DNA from: Fontibacillus puldeungensis
GTDB lineage: Bacteria > Bacillota > Bacilli > Paenibacillales > Paenibacillaceae
Direction of reading: 5' to 3'
DNA: 64,000 nt
Assembly (NCBI RefSeq): GCF_042678945.1
Contig: NZ_JBHTLM010000004.1
Span: 124,001 to 188,000 of the forward strand
The notes beneath the pieces were generated by a model. The model did not search any database and was not told the DNA's origin. It saw only the letters and a program-made list of their open reading frames with translations. The position numbers and the translations under genes are program-made. Below, in pieces: positions 51,258 through 60,022 of the stretch (its first letter is position 1; the number at the start of each line of letters is the position of its first letter).

Positions 51258-52304
51258 ATGAAACCTTTTATATACGATTATACTTTGGAGGAACTGCAGG
51301 AATGGGCGGTTCAGCAAGGCGAGCCGGCATTCCGCGGCGGACAGATTTTTGACTGGCTGTACGTAAAGCGCGTGAGTTCCTTCGAGGACATGACTAATTT
51401 GTCCAAGACGCTCAGGCAGAAGCTGAACGATCAATTCGCCTTTGTTACGCTTAATGAAATTACGAAGCTTGAATCGAAAGACGGCACCGTAAAATTTCTG
51501 TTCGGTTTGCACGATGATCACGCGATTGAAACGGTCATCATGAAACATAACTATGGAAACAGCATTTGCGTCACTACTCAAGTCGGCTGCAAAGTGGGCT
51601 GTACTTTTTGTGCGTCCACGCTGGGCGGCTTGAAGCGCAACCTTACTCCTGGTGAAATCGTCGCACAGGTTGTACAAGCGCAGAAAATTTTAGATACCCG
51701 CGACGAGCGTGTCAGCAGCATCGTCATTATGGGGACGGGTGAGCCGTTCGAAAATTATGATGCCACGATGAAATTTTTGCGGATTATGATTCATGAAAAG
51801 GGCTTGAACATCGGGCAACGGCATATTACTGTATCAACGAGCGGTATCGTTCCGAACATCTACAGATTTGCTGACGAGAATACCCAAATCAATTTGGCCA
51901 TTTCGATTCACGCTCCAAACGATGCGCTGAGGTCCAAGCTTATGCCTGTCAACCGCCGTTTTCCATTTGACGATGTTATGGAGGCGCTCCGTTACTATAT
52001 CGCCAAAACAGGGCGCAGAGTTACGTTCGAATACGCGCTCATCGGCGGCGTTAATGATCAGCCGGAGCATGCGGAGGAACTAGCTGGTGTACTGAAGGAT
52101 ATGCTGTGTCATGTGAATTTGATTCCGGTCAACTATGTTCCAGAGCGGAAGTATGTCAGAACATCAAGGAACGATATTTTTCAATTTCAACGCATACTGG
52201 CGGATAAAGGCATCAATGTGACGATTCGCCGGGAGCAAGGCCATGATATTGCGGCTGCCTGCGGTCAATTGCGGGCGAAGCATATGGAGTCTGGTGCGAG
52301 GTGA
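51258..52304 (+). CDS. rlmN: Dual-specificity 23S rRNA A2503 / tRNA A37 methyltransferase RlmN
   Basis: Radical-SAM enzyme that methylates C2 of A2503 in 23S rRNA and A37 of some tRNAs. The 348 residues have the cluster motif CKVGCTFC, the N-terminal accessory domain (GQIFDWLYVKR), the GMGEP-like MGTGEPFENYD (unusual Thr for Met) and the C-terminal resolving Cys in AAACGQLR. Start ATG 51258; a GTG two codons earlier is possible. Confidence 0.95.
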   Translation: MKPFIYDYTLEELQEWAVQQGEPAFRGGQIFDWLYVKRVSSFEDMTNLSKTLRQKLNDQFAFVTLNEITKLESKDGTVKFLFGLHDDHAIETVIMKHNYGNSICVTTQVGCKVGCTFCASTLGGLKRNLTPGEIVAQVVQAQKILDTRDERVSSIVIMGTGEPFENYDATMKFLRIMIHEKGLNIGQRHITVSTSGIVPNIYRFADENTQINLAISIHAPNDALRSKLMPVNRRFPFDDVMEALRYYIAKTGRRVTFEYALIGGVNDQPEHAEELAGVLKDMLCHVNLIPVNYVPERKYVRTSRNDIFQFQRILADKGINVTIRREQGHDIAAACGQLRAKHMESGAR

Positions 52305-52310
52305 GAAAAC

Positions 52311-53084
52311 TTGATAAAAACGGTATTTGTTAGTGATGTAGGACGGGTCCGTTCCATCAATGAGGACTGTACCTGGGTTGCCCAGCTTGAGCGAGGGTAT
52401 ACGCTAGGCATAGTTGCTGACGGCATGGGAGGTCACCAAGCGGGTGATATTGCCAGTCGCTTGGCGGTGGAGACCATCACTCAGGACCTGGCGGCCTTGC
52501 CGGCGGGATTGTCCGTGGAGGATTGCGGCGAACAGCTTAGAAAGGCGATCTTGCATGCAAATGAGGTCGTGTTCAAGAAAGCGACTGAGCATGAGGAATA
52601 TCGCAGCATGGGGACGACCGTTGTCGCCGTTCTATTGGATAATCAAGAAGGAATGATCGGTCATATCGGAGATAGCAGGGCATATAAATTTCAGCACGGC
52701 GAGCTAGTCCAATTAACCGATGATCATTCGCTTGTTAATGAGCTGGTTAAGAACAAGCAGATCAGTGCGGAGGAGGCTAATTTCCATCCGCATCGCAATG
52801 TAGTGACTCGGGCGCTCGGAACGGACGAGCGGGTTGAGGTGGATATGAACCGAGTTACGCTGGAGCCGGGTGAAATACTGCTGCTTTGCAGTGACGGCCT
52901 CAGCAATTATGTAACAACGGAACAAATGACCCTGACGCTTGGCTCGAACGATCTCGCTTTGAACGATCGTGCCGACCACTTGCTTCAGTTAGCACTGAAT
53001 GCGGGGGGCGACGATAACATAAGCGTTGCCTTGCTGGAACAACTAGAGGACGCTAGGTCAGGCATAAAGGAGTGGAATTCATGA
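52311..53084 (+). CDS. prpC: PP2C-type serine/threonine phosphatase PrpC (Stp)
   Basis: Removes phosphates placed by PrkC. The 257 residues carry PPM metal-binding motifs: INEDC, VADGMGGHQAGDIAS, IGDSRAY and CSDGLSNYV, GGDDNISVAL. The TTG start at 52311 follows GAGGTGAG. It overlaps prkC by 4 bases, the classic phosphatase-kinase pair. Confidence 0.95.
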   Translation: MIKTVFVSDVGRVRSINEDCTWVAQLERGYTLGIVADGMGGHQAGDIASRLAVETITQDLAALPAGLSVEDCGEQLRKAILHANEVVFKKATEHEEYRSMGTTVVAVLLDNQEGMIGHIGDSRAYKFQHGELVQLTDDHSLVNELVKNKQISAEEANFHPHRNVVTRALGTDERVEVDMNRVTLEPGEILLLCSDGLSNYVTTEQMTLTLGSNDLALNDRADHLLQLALNAGGDDNISVALLEQLEDARSGIKEWNS

Positions 53085-55237
53085 TCGGACACGAATTGGG
53101 CGGTCGTTATCAAATTATCGAACGAATCGGCGGAGGGGGCATGGCGCTGGTTTACAAGGCACAAGACATTCTGCTGAATCGCAACGTAGCCATTAAGGTG
53201 CTGCGCCAACAATTTGTGAATGACGAGGAATTTATTCGGCGTTTCCGGCGAGAAGCGCAGTCTGCCGCCTCACTGTCTCACCCGAATATCGTCAGCGTGT
53301 ATGATGTAGGGCAGGAAGACGAAGTGCATTATATTGTTATGGAATATGTCGAAGGTCAAAATTTAAATGAAATTATAAAAGAGCGCGCTCCGCTGCAAGT
53401 CGATGAGGCCGTGCGCATCGCATCGCAAATTGCCGACGCTTTGGATCATGCTCATCATAATCAAATCATTCATCGGGATATTAAGCCTCATAATATTTTA
53501 ATCGGTCGTAATGGGCGCGTGAAGGTTACTGACTTTGGCATTGCCCGTGCCGTTACTTCTGCAACGATAACCCAAACCGGATCGGTGGTCGGTTCGGTGC
53601 ACTATTTTTCACCGGAGCACGCTAAGGGCGTAGCTACAGGGGAAAAGTCCGACCTTTATTCCTTAGGAATCGTGCTGTATCAAATGCTTACGGGACGCCT
53701 TCCTTTTTTTGGCGAAAGCCCGATCAGCGTAGCGTTGAAGCATTTGCAGGAGCACTTCGATGAACCGAGAATGGTCAATCCGATGATTCCGCAAAGTGTG
53801 GAAAATATTATTTTGAAATCCATGCGCAAAAATCCTGCCGAACGATACCAGTCAGCGAAGGAGATGCTTCGTGATCTCGAGACGTGCCTGCTGCCGGAAC
53901 GCCAAACGGAACCGAAATTGAACTTTATTGATGACGTTGATGAAGACAGCACGCGAATCGTTCCGGCCATCAAACCTCAAAGCAGTACACAAGGGGGATC
54001 GAAGCTGACACGCGACAGCCAAGCCTCGGAGGAGCGGGGCGTCGGCTCGAAGAGGAAGAAAGGTTGGAACAGGCCGGCATTTTGGGTAAGCCTTACCGTG
54101 ATTATTTTGCTCGCCATGGCCGGAGTCGCTTGGTATGTCAACCAACTCGTGACCGTTCCTGAGGTTAAAATACCAAATGTCGTAAATATGCAGGAGAAAG
54201 ATGCTGTCGCATTACTCGAGAAGGACGGAATCAAATTAGGCGAAGTCACCCGTCAGTTTAAAGAAGGCGTCGCTGAGGGCGTCGTTTATGAACAGGGCAA
54301 GCCGGAAGGTACGATGGTGAAGGAAGGCTCGACACTAGACATCACGGTCAGCACAGCCAAAACGCTTCCCAAAATGATCTCGGTGATAGATATGCCTTAT
54401 GAAACGGCTGTACAAAAGCTGGTGGAACAGGGCGTGGATAAGGATCGAATTTCTCAGACCGAAGAAAACAGCGATAAGGAACCGGGAACCGTCATCGGCC
54501 AAAGCCCTGATGCGGGAACGGATTTTGATCCGGCTGCCGCGGTTATCGTGCTGAAGGTTAGCAAGGGTCCGCTTGAGGTGAAAATGCCGGATTTGTTCAA
54601 CAAAACGCAATCCGAAGCGGTTGCTGAGATTGAGAAACTTGGTCTGAAGCTGGCGAAAGACGGGATCAAAGAGGAGCCTAGCTTTGAAATCGAGGCTGGG
54701 AAAGTAACGAAGCAGTGGCCGTTCGCGCCAAAGGATTCAGTAACACCGGGTTCTGAAGTGACGCTGTTTGTCAGCTCGGGTTACCCGCCTGAGGCGTTAG
54801 AGTACACTTATCAAGTTCCCGTAGTTCCCGCAACAGAAGGGAAAATCAGTAAGATTCGTATCACCTATGGAGATGCCCGTGGTGAAAACCAAGAATGGGG
54901 CACACAAAAGGTTGGAAAAGCGCAATATCTTTCAGTGAAGCTTATTTTAGCACCGAATAAAAACGGAACGGTTTCTGTGTTTAGGGATGGAGCCTTACTA
55001 GAAACTTACCAGGTCTCCTACATTGATGCCAAACAGGGAACGGTTCCTGTACCGGAGTTCCCTCAAAGCAATACCAATACACCGGAAAATGGAGCGCCGC
55101 TGGACTCGGATAACGGACAAAATCCCCCGGATACCGGGATGACTCAGCCCAAAACGACCATTTCCACCGCTAAGCATACTAGCGGTGGAAACAGTAAAGT
55201 CAAAGTCGCCAATAAAGAAACCAAGCATGGCAATTAA
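53081..55237 (+). CDS. prkC: Membrane serine/threonine kinase PrkC with PASTA domains
   Basis: Hanks-type kinase that senses muropeptides or lipid II and phosphorylates cell-wall and translation proteins; needed for spore germination by muropeptides in B. subtilis. Layout of 718 residues: kinase domain (GGGGMALVYKA, Lys in VAIKVL, HRDIKPHNIL, TDFGIAR), a basic juxtamembrane part, one transmembrane helix (about 331-352), three extracellular PASTA domains (about 358-565) and a C-terminal beta-rich extension ending in a Ser/Thr/Lys-rich tail. ATG 53081 follows AAAGGAG. Confidence 0.95.
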   Translation: MIGHELGGRYQIIERIGGGGMALVYKAQDILLNRNVAIKVLRQQFVNDEEFIRRFRREAQSAASLSHPNIVSVYDVGQEDEVHYIVMEYVEGQNLNEIIKERAPLQVDEAVRIASQIADALDHAHHNQIIHRDIKPHNILIGRNGRVKVTDFGIARAVTSATITQTGSVVGSVHYFSPEHAKGVATGEKSDLYSLGIVLYQMLTGRLPFFGESPISVALKHLQEHFDEPRMVNPMIPQSVENIILKSMRKNPAERYQSAKEMLRDLETCLLPERQTEPKLNFIDDVDEDSTRIVPAIKPQSSTQGGSKLTRDSQASEERGVGSKRKKGWNRPAFWVSLTVIILLAMAGVAWYVNQLVTVPEVKIPNVVNMQEKDAVALLEKDGIKLGEVTRQFKEGVAEGVVYEQGKPEGTMVKEGSTLDITVSTAKTLPKMISVIDMPYETAVQKLVEQGVDKDRISQTEENSDKEPGTVIGQSPDAGTDFDPAAAVIVLKVSKGPLEVKMPDLFNKTQSEAVAEIEKLGLKLAKDGIKEEPSFEIEAGKVTKQWPFAPKDSVTPGSEVTLFVSSGYPPEALEYTYQVPVVPATEGKISKIRITYGDARGENQEWGTQKVGKAQYLSVKLILAPNKNGTVSVFRDGALLETYQVSYIDAKQGTVPVPEFPQSNTNTPENGAPLDSDNGQNPPDTGMTQPKTTISTAKHTSGGNSKVKVANKETKHGN

Positions 55238-55269
55238 GGCAGACCGAAACGAAAGAGAGGCCGGCATAT

Positions 55270-56175
55270 ATGCCTGAAGGCTTGATTGTAAAGGCGTTAA
55301 GTGGATATTATTACGTAAAGCCAAAGGACCTCGCAGCAGACTTAGTCCAATGCCGGGGGCGTGGCATTTTCAAGAAGAAAGGCGTAACCCCGCTGGTTGG
55401 AGATCGGGTGATGTATTCTCCAACCGAAAACGGGGAAGGCACGGTGGATGAGATTCTGCCGCGTGAAACAGAGCTCATCCGTCCTCCGATTGCTAATGCA
55501 AAGCTAGCAGTATTGCTTTTTTCCTTGAAGGAGCCTGATCTTAACCTGCAGCTTCTGGACAAGTTTCTGGTGCACATTGAGCATGCCGGTCTTCAGGCGC
55601 TCATTTGTCTGACCAAGGAGGACTTGCTGGAAGAGGAAATGGATGAACGCTCCTCCGATATTACGATAGAGACAGGGAAGCTGTATCAAGCAATCGGATA
55701 TGATGTAATCATAACGAGCTCTGTTACCGGATTAGGCGTCGAGGATGTGAAGTCACGATTAGCCGGAGAAATCAGCGTTTTCTCGGGGCAATCCGGCGTC
55801 GGAAAATCATCGCTGCTCAACGCCATGCTCCCTGGATTAACGCTTGAAACGAGCGAAATCAGCATGAAGCTAGGCCGTGGCCGTCATACAACCCGTCACG
55901 TGGAGCTCATTGAGCTAGAAAACGGCGGATACGTTGCCGATACCCCGGGTTTCAGCCAGCTGGATTTTCTCGAACTGGGTGTAGATGAGCTTTCAAGCTG
56001 CTTTCGGGAGTTTAGAGAACTAGCCGATATGTGCAAATTCCGTGGCTGCAGTCATCTCCATGAGCCCGGCTGCAAGGTGAGAGAAGCGCTGGAGAATGGC
56101 GACATTGCTGCGAGCCGCTACGAACACTATGTGCAATTCCATGAAGAGATGAAGGAGAAAAAACGGAGGTATTAG
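55270..56175 (+). CDS. rsgA: Ribosome small-subunit-dependent GTPase RsgA (CpgA/YloQ)
   Basis: Late 30S assembly GTPase. The 301 residues have an N-terminal OB fold, a circularly permuted GTPase core (G4-like LTKEDL, G1 SGQSGVGKSSLLNA, G3 DTPGFSQ) and a zinc-binding tail (CKFRGCSHLHEPGCKV). AGAGAGG precedes ATG 55270. In B. subtilis CpgA is also a PrkC substrate, fitting its position after prkC. Confidence 0.95.
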   Translation: MPEGLIVKALSGYYYVKPKDLAADLVQCRGRGIFKKKGVTPLVGDRVMYSPTENGEGTVDEILPRETELIRPPIANAKLAVLLFSLKEPDLNLQLLDKFLVHIEHAGLQALICLTKEDLLEEEMDERSSDITIETGKLYQAIGYDVIITSSVTGLGVEDVKSRLAGEISVFSGQSGVGKSSLLNAMLPGLTLETSEISMKLGRGRHTTRHVELIELENGGYVADTPGFSQLDFLELGVDELSSCFREFRELADMCKFRGCSHLHEPGCKVREALENGDIAASRYEHYVQFHEEMKEKKRRY

Positions 56176-56179
56176 CGTC

Positions 56180-56851
56180 ATGAACAACGTTTATATTGCA
56201 CCGTCTATACTATCAGCCAATTTCGCCAAACTCGGCGAAGAAGTGGCTGATGTGGAGCGGGGCGGAGCCGATTGGCTGCATGTGGATGTCATGGACGGTC
56301 ATTTCGTTCCTAACCTGACGTTTGGACCGTTAGTCATGCAGGCAATTGCACCACTGACCAAGCTGCCGCTGGATGTTCACTTAATGATTGAAAATCCGGA
56401 GCAGTACATACCTGCGTTTGCGGGGGCCGAAGCCCACTTGATTACTGTACACCAGGAAGCTTGTATTCACCTTCACCGGGTACTGCATCTGATAAAAGAG
56501 CATGGCGTAAAAGCAGGGGTAGCCATCAACCCGGGTACGCCAGCCGCGGCGATTCGCGAGGTGCTGGAGGATGTTGACCTTGTGCTCGTCATGACGGTAA
56601 ATCCCGGTTTTGGCGGACAGGCCTTTATTCAGAGCACGCTTCGTAAAATTCGCGAGCTGAAAGCGTGGAAGAACGAACTTGGTCTGAAAGATTTGCGGAT
56701 CGAAGTCGATGGGGGAATTTCAGCGTCAACAGCTCCTTTGGTCGTAGAGGCCGGGGCCGATGTGCTGGTTGCCGGCAATGCGGTGTTTGGACAAGCCGAC
56801 CGCCGGAAGGCGATGGAGGATATCCGTAAAAGCCTTGCCGGATTGGCATAG
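56180..56851 (+). CDS. rpe: Ribulose-phosphate 3-epimerase
   Basis: Interconverts ribulose-5-P and xylulose-5-P in the pentose phosphate pathway. The 223-residue TIM barrel has IAPSILSANFAKLG, VDVMDGHFVPN, HLMIENPE, MTVNPGFGGQ and VDGGIS. ATG 56180 is 4 bases after rsgA. thiN, which follows in B. subtilis, is absent; a terminator comes instead. Confidence 0.95.
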   Translation: MNNVYIAPSILSANFAKLGEEVADVERGGADWLHVDVMDGHFVPNLTFGPLVMQAIAPLTKLPLDVHLMIENPEQYIPAFAGAEAHLITVHQEACIHLHRVLHLIKEHGVKAGVAINPGTPAAAIREVLEDVDLVLVMTVNPGFGGQAFIQSTLRKIRELKAWKNELGLKDLRIEVDGGISASTAPLVVEAGADVLVAGNAVFGQADRRKAMEDIRKSLAGLA

Positions 56852-56875
56852 GCGAAGCATCGCCCGCATACAATG

Positions 56876-56912
56876 GGTTACATGAGGCAGGGTTCTCATG
56901 TAGCCTTTTTTT
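56876..56912 (+). terminator. Intrinsic terminator after rpe
   Basis: An 11-bp stem (56876-56886 with 56895-56905, one G-U pair) followed by eight T. It ends the long housekeeping transcript. Confidence 0.88.
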
Positions 56913-56945
56913 TGTGGCGGAAATACACGGACAAATGACAACGAA

Positions 56946-56953
56946 CATACAAT
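56946..56953 (+). promoter_or_regulatory. Sigma-E-like -10 element before spoVM
   Basis: CATACAAT agrees fully with the mother-cell sigma-E -10 consensus and lies 37 bases before the spoVM ATG. The -35 region is not convincing. spoVM is sigma-E-dependent in B. subtilis. Confidence 0.45.
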
Positions 56954-56990
56954 ATGGGTGAAGGCATGAGCATGATGGGGAGGGTGAACG

Positions 56991-57071
56991 ATGAAATTTT
57001 ACACATTCAAGCTGCCTAAATTTTTGGGAGGATTCGTCAAGGCCGTTCTGAACACGTTTCACAAAAACTAA
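56991..57071 (+). CDS. spoVM: Stage V sporulation protein M, 26-residue amphipathic peptide
   Basis: A membrane-inserted peptide that recognises the convex forespore surface and anchors the SpoIVA coat base. The 26 codons begin MKFYTFKLPKFLGG and continue FVKAVLNTFHKN, the same length and pattern as B. subtilis SpoVM, including the helix-shaping Pro9. GGGAGGGTG precedes the ATG. It is too short for routine gene calling. Position between rpe and rpmB is the same as in B. subtilis. Confidence 0.95.
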   Translation: MKFYTFKLPKFLGGFVKAVLNTFHKN

Positions 57072-57073
57072 CG

Positions 57074-57118
57074 GGCGGCCGCGTGCTGCTTTTAGCAGCA
57101 GTGAGAGGGCGCACGCGG
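57074..57118 (+). other. G+C-rich structured 3' region of spoVM
   Basis: CCGCGTGC (57078-57085) pairs with GCACGCGG downstream (ending near 57118), enclosing a TGCT-TTT-AGCA inner hairpin, without a T run. The sequence to about 57150 is unusually G+C-rich compared with its surroundings. I see no gene in 57072-57204. Confidence 0.4.
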
Positions 57119-57204
57119 GCGGGTTCCGCCTCCCAATGCCCACGGGTTCGCTCCGGAACTTTCGAATAAGGCCCTTGACGAAATTCCAAAGAAAAAGCGC
57201 ATCA

Positions 57205-57236
57205 AAAAAGCACCTCATGAGATAAGGTGCTTTTTG
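57205..57236. terminator. Bidirectional terminator between spoVM and rpmB
   Basis: An 11-bp stem (57205-57215 with 57225-57235), A5 and T5 at the ends. Confidence 0.85.
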
Positions 57237-57256
57237 TCTATATGTCTTGTCCCGAA

Positions 57257-57445
57257 TTACACGCGGGTCACTTTACCGGATTTCAAAGCCCGAGTGCTAA
57301 CGTATACGCGTTTTGGTTTACCGTCTACCAAGATACGGACCTTTTGCACGTTTACGCCCCAAGAGCGCCGATTGCGATTGTTTGCGTGAGATACATGGTT
57401 ACCGCTGCCTGGCTTCTTGCCAGTCACATAACATTTGCGAGCCAT
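57257..57445 (-). CDS. rpmB: 50S ribosomal protein L28
   Basis: The 62 residues, MARKCYVTGKKPGSGN to KSGKVTRV, are a typical L28 of the form with a single Cys (zinc-independent). ATG 57445 follows AGGAGGTG. It is transcribed alone, opposite to the surrounding genes, as in B. subtilis. Confidence 0.96.
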   Translation of the reverse strand: MARKCYVTGKKPGSGNHVSHANNRNRRSWGVNVQKVRILVDGKPKRVYVSTRALKSGKVTRV

Positions 57446-57606
57446 TCATTACACCTCCTGTTCCAGTACACCTGTCTTGAAAATAACGGTTTATTTTCGA
57501 ATTCACAGTTATTGTTCAAGCCGGCCTTCCGTCTATCATTTCTACAGCCAATAAAAGGGATGACTATAGGAAAGATTATAGAAAGCGCATAAAACAATAC
57601 TTAAAT

Positions 57607-57636
57607 ATAATATCACAGTAAAAAAAGTCCCGTCAA
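57607..57636 (-). promoter_or_regulatory. Sigma-A promoter of rpmB
   Basis: On the minus strand TTGACG (57636-57631), an 18-base spacer and TATTAT (57612-57607). It gives an rpmB leader of about 155 bases. The remaining bases up to yloU (57637-57824) are A+T-rich; a TACAAT at 57778-57783 may serve yloU. Confidence 0.6.
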
Positions 57637-57824
57637 CAATCAGTTAAGTTTATTTACAAAGGTCGACTCTATAGAAGGGGCTACTCGAATGACGACTTGT
57701 CCCCTCTACAGCGATTCAAATGACTTTTTGCACACCTTCTTCTTTGTTCTTTTATTTATTTCTCTTTGTTCTTATAGTACAATGTTGTTTAGTCCATAAT
57801 AATTTCTAGGGAGGAGTGTGTGGC

Positions 57825-58184
57825 GTGGCTATAGAACTAAAGACCGAATACGGTAAAGTTGACATTTCGGATGAAGCGATAGCGGTTATTGCTGGATCGG
57901 CCGCCATGGAATGTTATGGACTAGTTGGAATGGCAAGCCGAAAGCAGTTTAAGGATGGTATTGCAGAATTGCTAGGAAGGGAAAATTTAGCCCGGGGTGT
58001 TGAAATCAGCCTGGTTAACGACCGATTAGCTATTCATCTTTATATTATAGTCAGTTATGGTACGAAAATTTCTGAGGTTGCACACAACATACAGCTTAAG
58101 GTGAAATACGTGTTAAGTGAAATCTTTGGACTCGAAGTAGATCAGGTGAATATCAACGTCCAAGGAGTACGTGTATCAAGCTAG
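57825..58184 (+). CDS. yloU: Asp23/Gls24 family protein YloU
   Basis: A 119-residue protein close to B. subtilis YloU over its full length: TEYGKVDISDEAIAVIAGSAA, CYGLVGMASRKQFKDG and IVSYGTKISEVAHNIQ, ending in INVQGVRV. Function unresolved; it is invariably next to fakA in Bacilli. The GTG start at 57825 has GGGAGGAG 8 bases upstream; the GTG at 57816 overlaps that site. Confidence 0.93.
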   Translation: MAIELKTEYGKVDISDEAIAVIAGSAAMECYGLVGMASRKQFKDGIAELLGRENLARGVEISLVNDRLAIHLYIIVSYGTKISEVAHNIQLKVKYVLSEIFGLEVDQVNINVQGVRVSS

Positions 58185-58199
58185 GAAGGGGAATTTTCA

Positions 58200-59969
58200 T
58201 TGAGTAAGCGTTCTTTAAATGGAACAGATTTTACCGCCATGGTATTAGCCGGTGCAAAGCGGCTTTCCGAGCATGCTGAGCACGTCAATTCCCTCAATGT
58301 ATTCCCGGTTCCCGATGGGGACACCGGTACGAATATGAATCTGACGATGACGGCTGGCGTGACGGAATTGAAAAACAATGGAGCGGGAGGACTAGGAAGC
58401 AGAGCAGGCACCTTGTCCAAGGGACTTCTTATGGGCGCGCGCGGGAACTCCGGCGTCATCTTGTCCCAATTGTTCCGCGGCTTTGGTCGGTATGCCGCCT
58501 CATTGGAGGAATTGAATACGGTACAATTTGCTTCTGCCCTGCAAAGCGGCGTTGATACTGCTTATAAGGCAGTGGTGAAGCCTGTGGAAGGAACGATTTT
58601 AACAGTAGCGAAGGAAGCAGCCAAACACGCAGTGTATTACGCAAGAAGAACGACTGATATAGTCGAGCTGATGGCTGAAGTGGTGGCTAAAGCAAAGGAA
58701 GCGCTTGCTGGAACTCCGGAGCTACTTCCGGTCTTAAAGCAGGTGGGTGTTGTTGATTCAGGTGGTCAAGGACTCGTATATATTTATGAAGGATTTTTAG
58801 AATGGTTGAATGGTGGAAGCGCAGATACGACGGTTCAAGGACAAGCTTCTACTCCGGTCGTTTCGTTTGAGATGGAGAAACATGCTCCAGCTAAGACCAT
58901 ACATGTTCCAGCTACTGCACAGGCCAAGCTCGAGACGGAAGACATTGAATTTTTATATGATATGGAATTTTTCATCAATCGTAAGCTGGGCGAGGTTAAG
59001 AACGTTGTGTTTGATGAGGAACAGTTCCGGAAAGCGTTGTCTGTCAATGGGGATTCCATTATCGTTATAGCAGATGATGAAATCATCAAAGTGCACGTGC
59101 ATTCCAAAACTCCTGGTGATGTGCTAAATTTGGCACTTCGTTATGGTGAAATTACGCAAATTCATATTTTAAATATGCGTGAGCAGCACCGTGATCTGCT
59201 ATCTGCGGGGATGGACGCGGCCCCAATGCCGGAACTGTTTGCTGACATTCCTGCAGAGCCAGCTCGTCCCGTTGATCCGGCTGAACTGCCGGCTGACGAG
59301 CTTGCGCCATACGGCTTTATCGCCGTGGCTTCGGGCCAAGGTGTTTCCGAAATTTTCACCAGCCTGGGCGTCGACGTCGTCTTATCGGGTGGGCAGACGA
59401 TGAACCCTAGCACCGAGGATTTCGTGAAGGCGATTGGATCTATTTCGGCTCAGCATGTTTTTGTTCTGCCCAACAATTCCAATATCATTCTTGCCGCGCA
59501 GCAAGCACGCGATTTGCTTGAAGGGGAGCGCAGCGTTATTGTCGTTCCAAGCAAGAGCATTCCGCAGGGCATTGCGGCAGCTTTCGCTTTTCAGGAAGAG
59601 GAGAGCGTGGAAACCAATCAGGACAATATGCTAAGAGCTGTACACAACGTCAAAACGGGGCAAGTCACTTATGCGATTCGCGACACGGTCTTTGACGACT
59701 TGGAAATCAAGGCTGGCAACTATATAGGTATTGCCGACTCAAAGATTGTTGCTACGGAAGAAGGACTGCTTGAAACGAGCCAAGGGCTGCTCGGTAAAAT
59801 GCTGGGCGCCGGGGATGAGATCGTCACGGTTCTTAGTGGGGAAGAAGCAGACGAAGCGATGACTGAGGCGCTGGTGGCCTGGGTTCATGAGACGTATCCG
59901 GATGTTGAAGTTGAGGTCCATAATGGAGGACAGCCGATTTATTATTACTTGTTCTCGGTAGAAGGTTAA
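58200..59969 (+). CDS. fakA: Fatty acid kinase FakA (YloV), DAK2-domain
   Basis: ATP-dependent kinase that phosphorylates fatty acids bound to FakB, letting exogenous acids enter phospholipid synthesis. The 589 residues start with the DAK2/DhaL nucleotide domain (NVFPVPDGDTGTNM with Mg-binding Asp residues, and GARGNSGVILSQLFRGF), then a middle domain and a C-terminal EDD-like region (HVFVLPNNSNIILAAQQA). TTG start at 58200 with AGGAAGGGG upstream. Followed by a DegV-family gene, its likely partner. Confidence 0.94.
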   Translation: MSKRSLNGTDFTAMVLAGAKRLSEHAEHVNSLNVFPVPDGDTGTNMNLTMTAGVTELKNNGAGGLGSRAGTLSKGLLMGARGNSGVILSQLFRGFGRYAASLEELNTVQFASALQSGVDTAYKAVVKPVEGTILTVAKEAAKHAVYYARRTTDIVELMAEVVAKAKEALAGTPELLPVLKQVGVVDSGGQGLVYIYEGFLEWLNGGSADTTVQGQASTPVVSFEMEKHAPAKTIHVPATAQAKLETEDIEFLYDMEFFINRKLGEVKNVVFDEEQFRKALSVNGDSIIVIADDEIIKVHVHSKTPGDVLNLALRYGEITQIHILNMREQHRDLLSAGMDAAPMPELFADIPAEPARPVDPAELPADELAPYGFIAVASGQGVSEIFTSLGVDVVLSGGQTMNPSTEDFVKAIGSISAQHVFVLPNNSNIILAAQQARDLLEGERSVIVVPSKSIPQGIAAAFAFQEEESVETNQDNMLRAVHNVKTGQVTYAIRDTVFDDLEIKAGNYIGIADSKIVATEEGLLETSQGLLGKMLGAGDEIVTVLSGEEADEAMTEALVAWVHETYPDVEVEVHNGGQPIYYYLFSVEG

Positions 59970-60022
59970 AATTTATATACGATGAACCGGCGAAAGCGAA
60001 ATAGGAAAGGGTGAAGATACCT

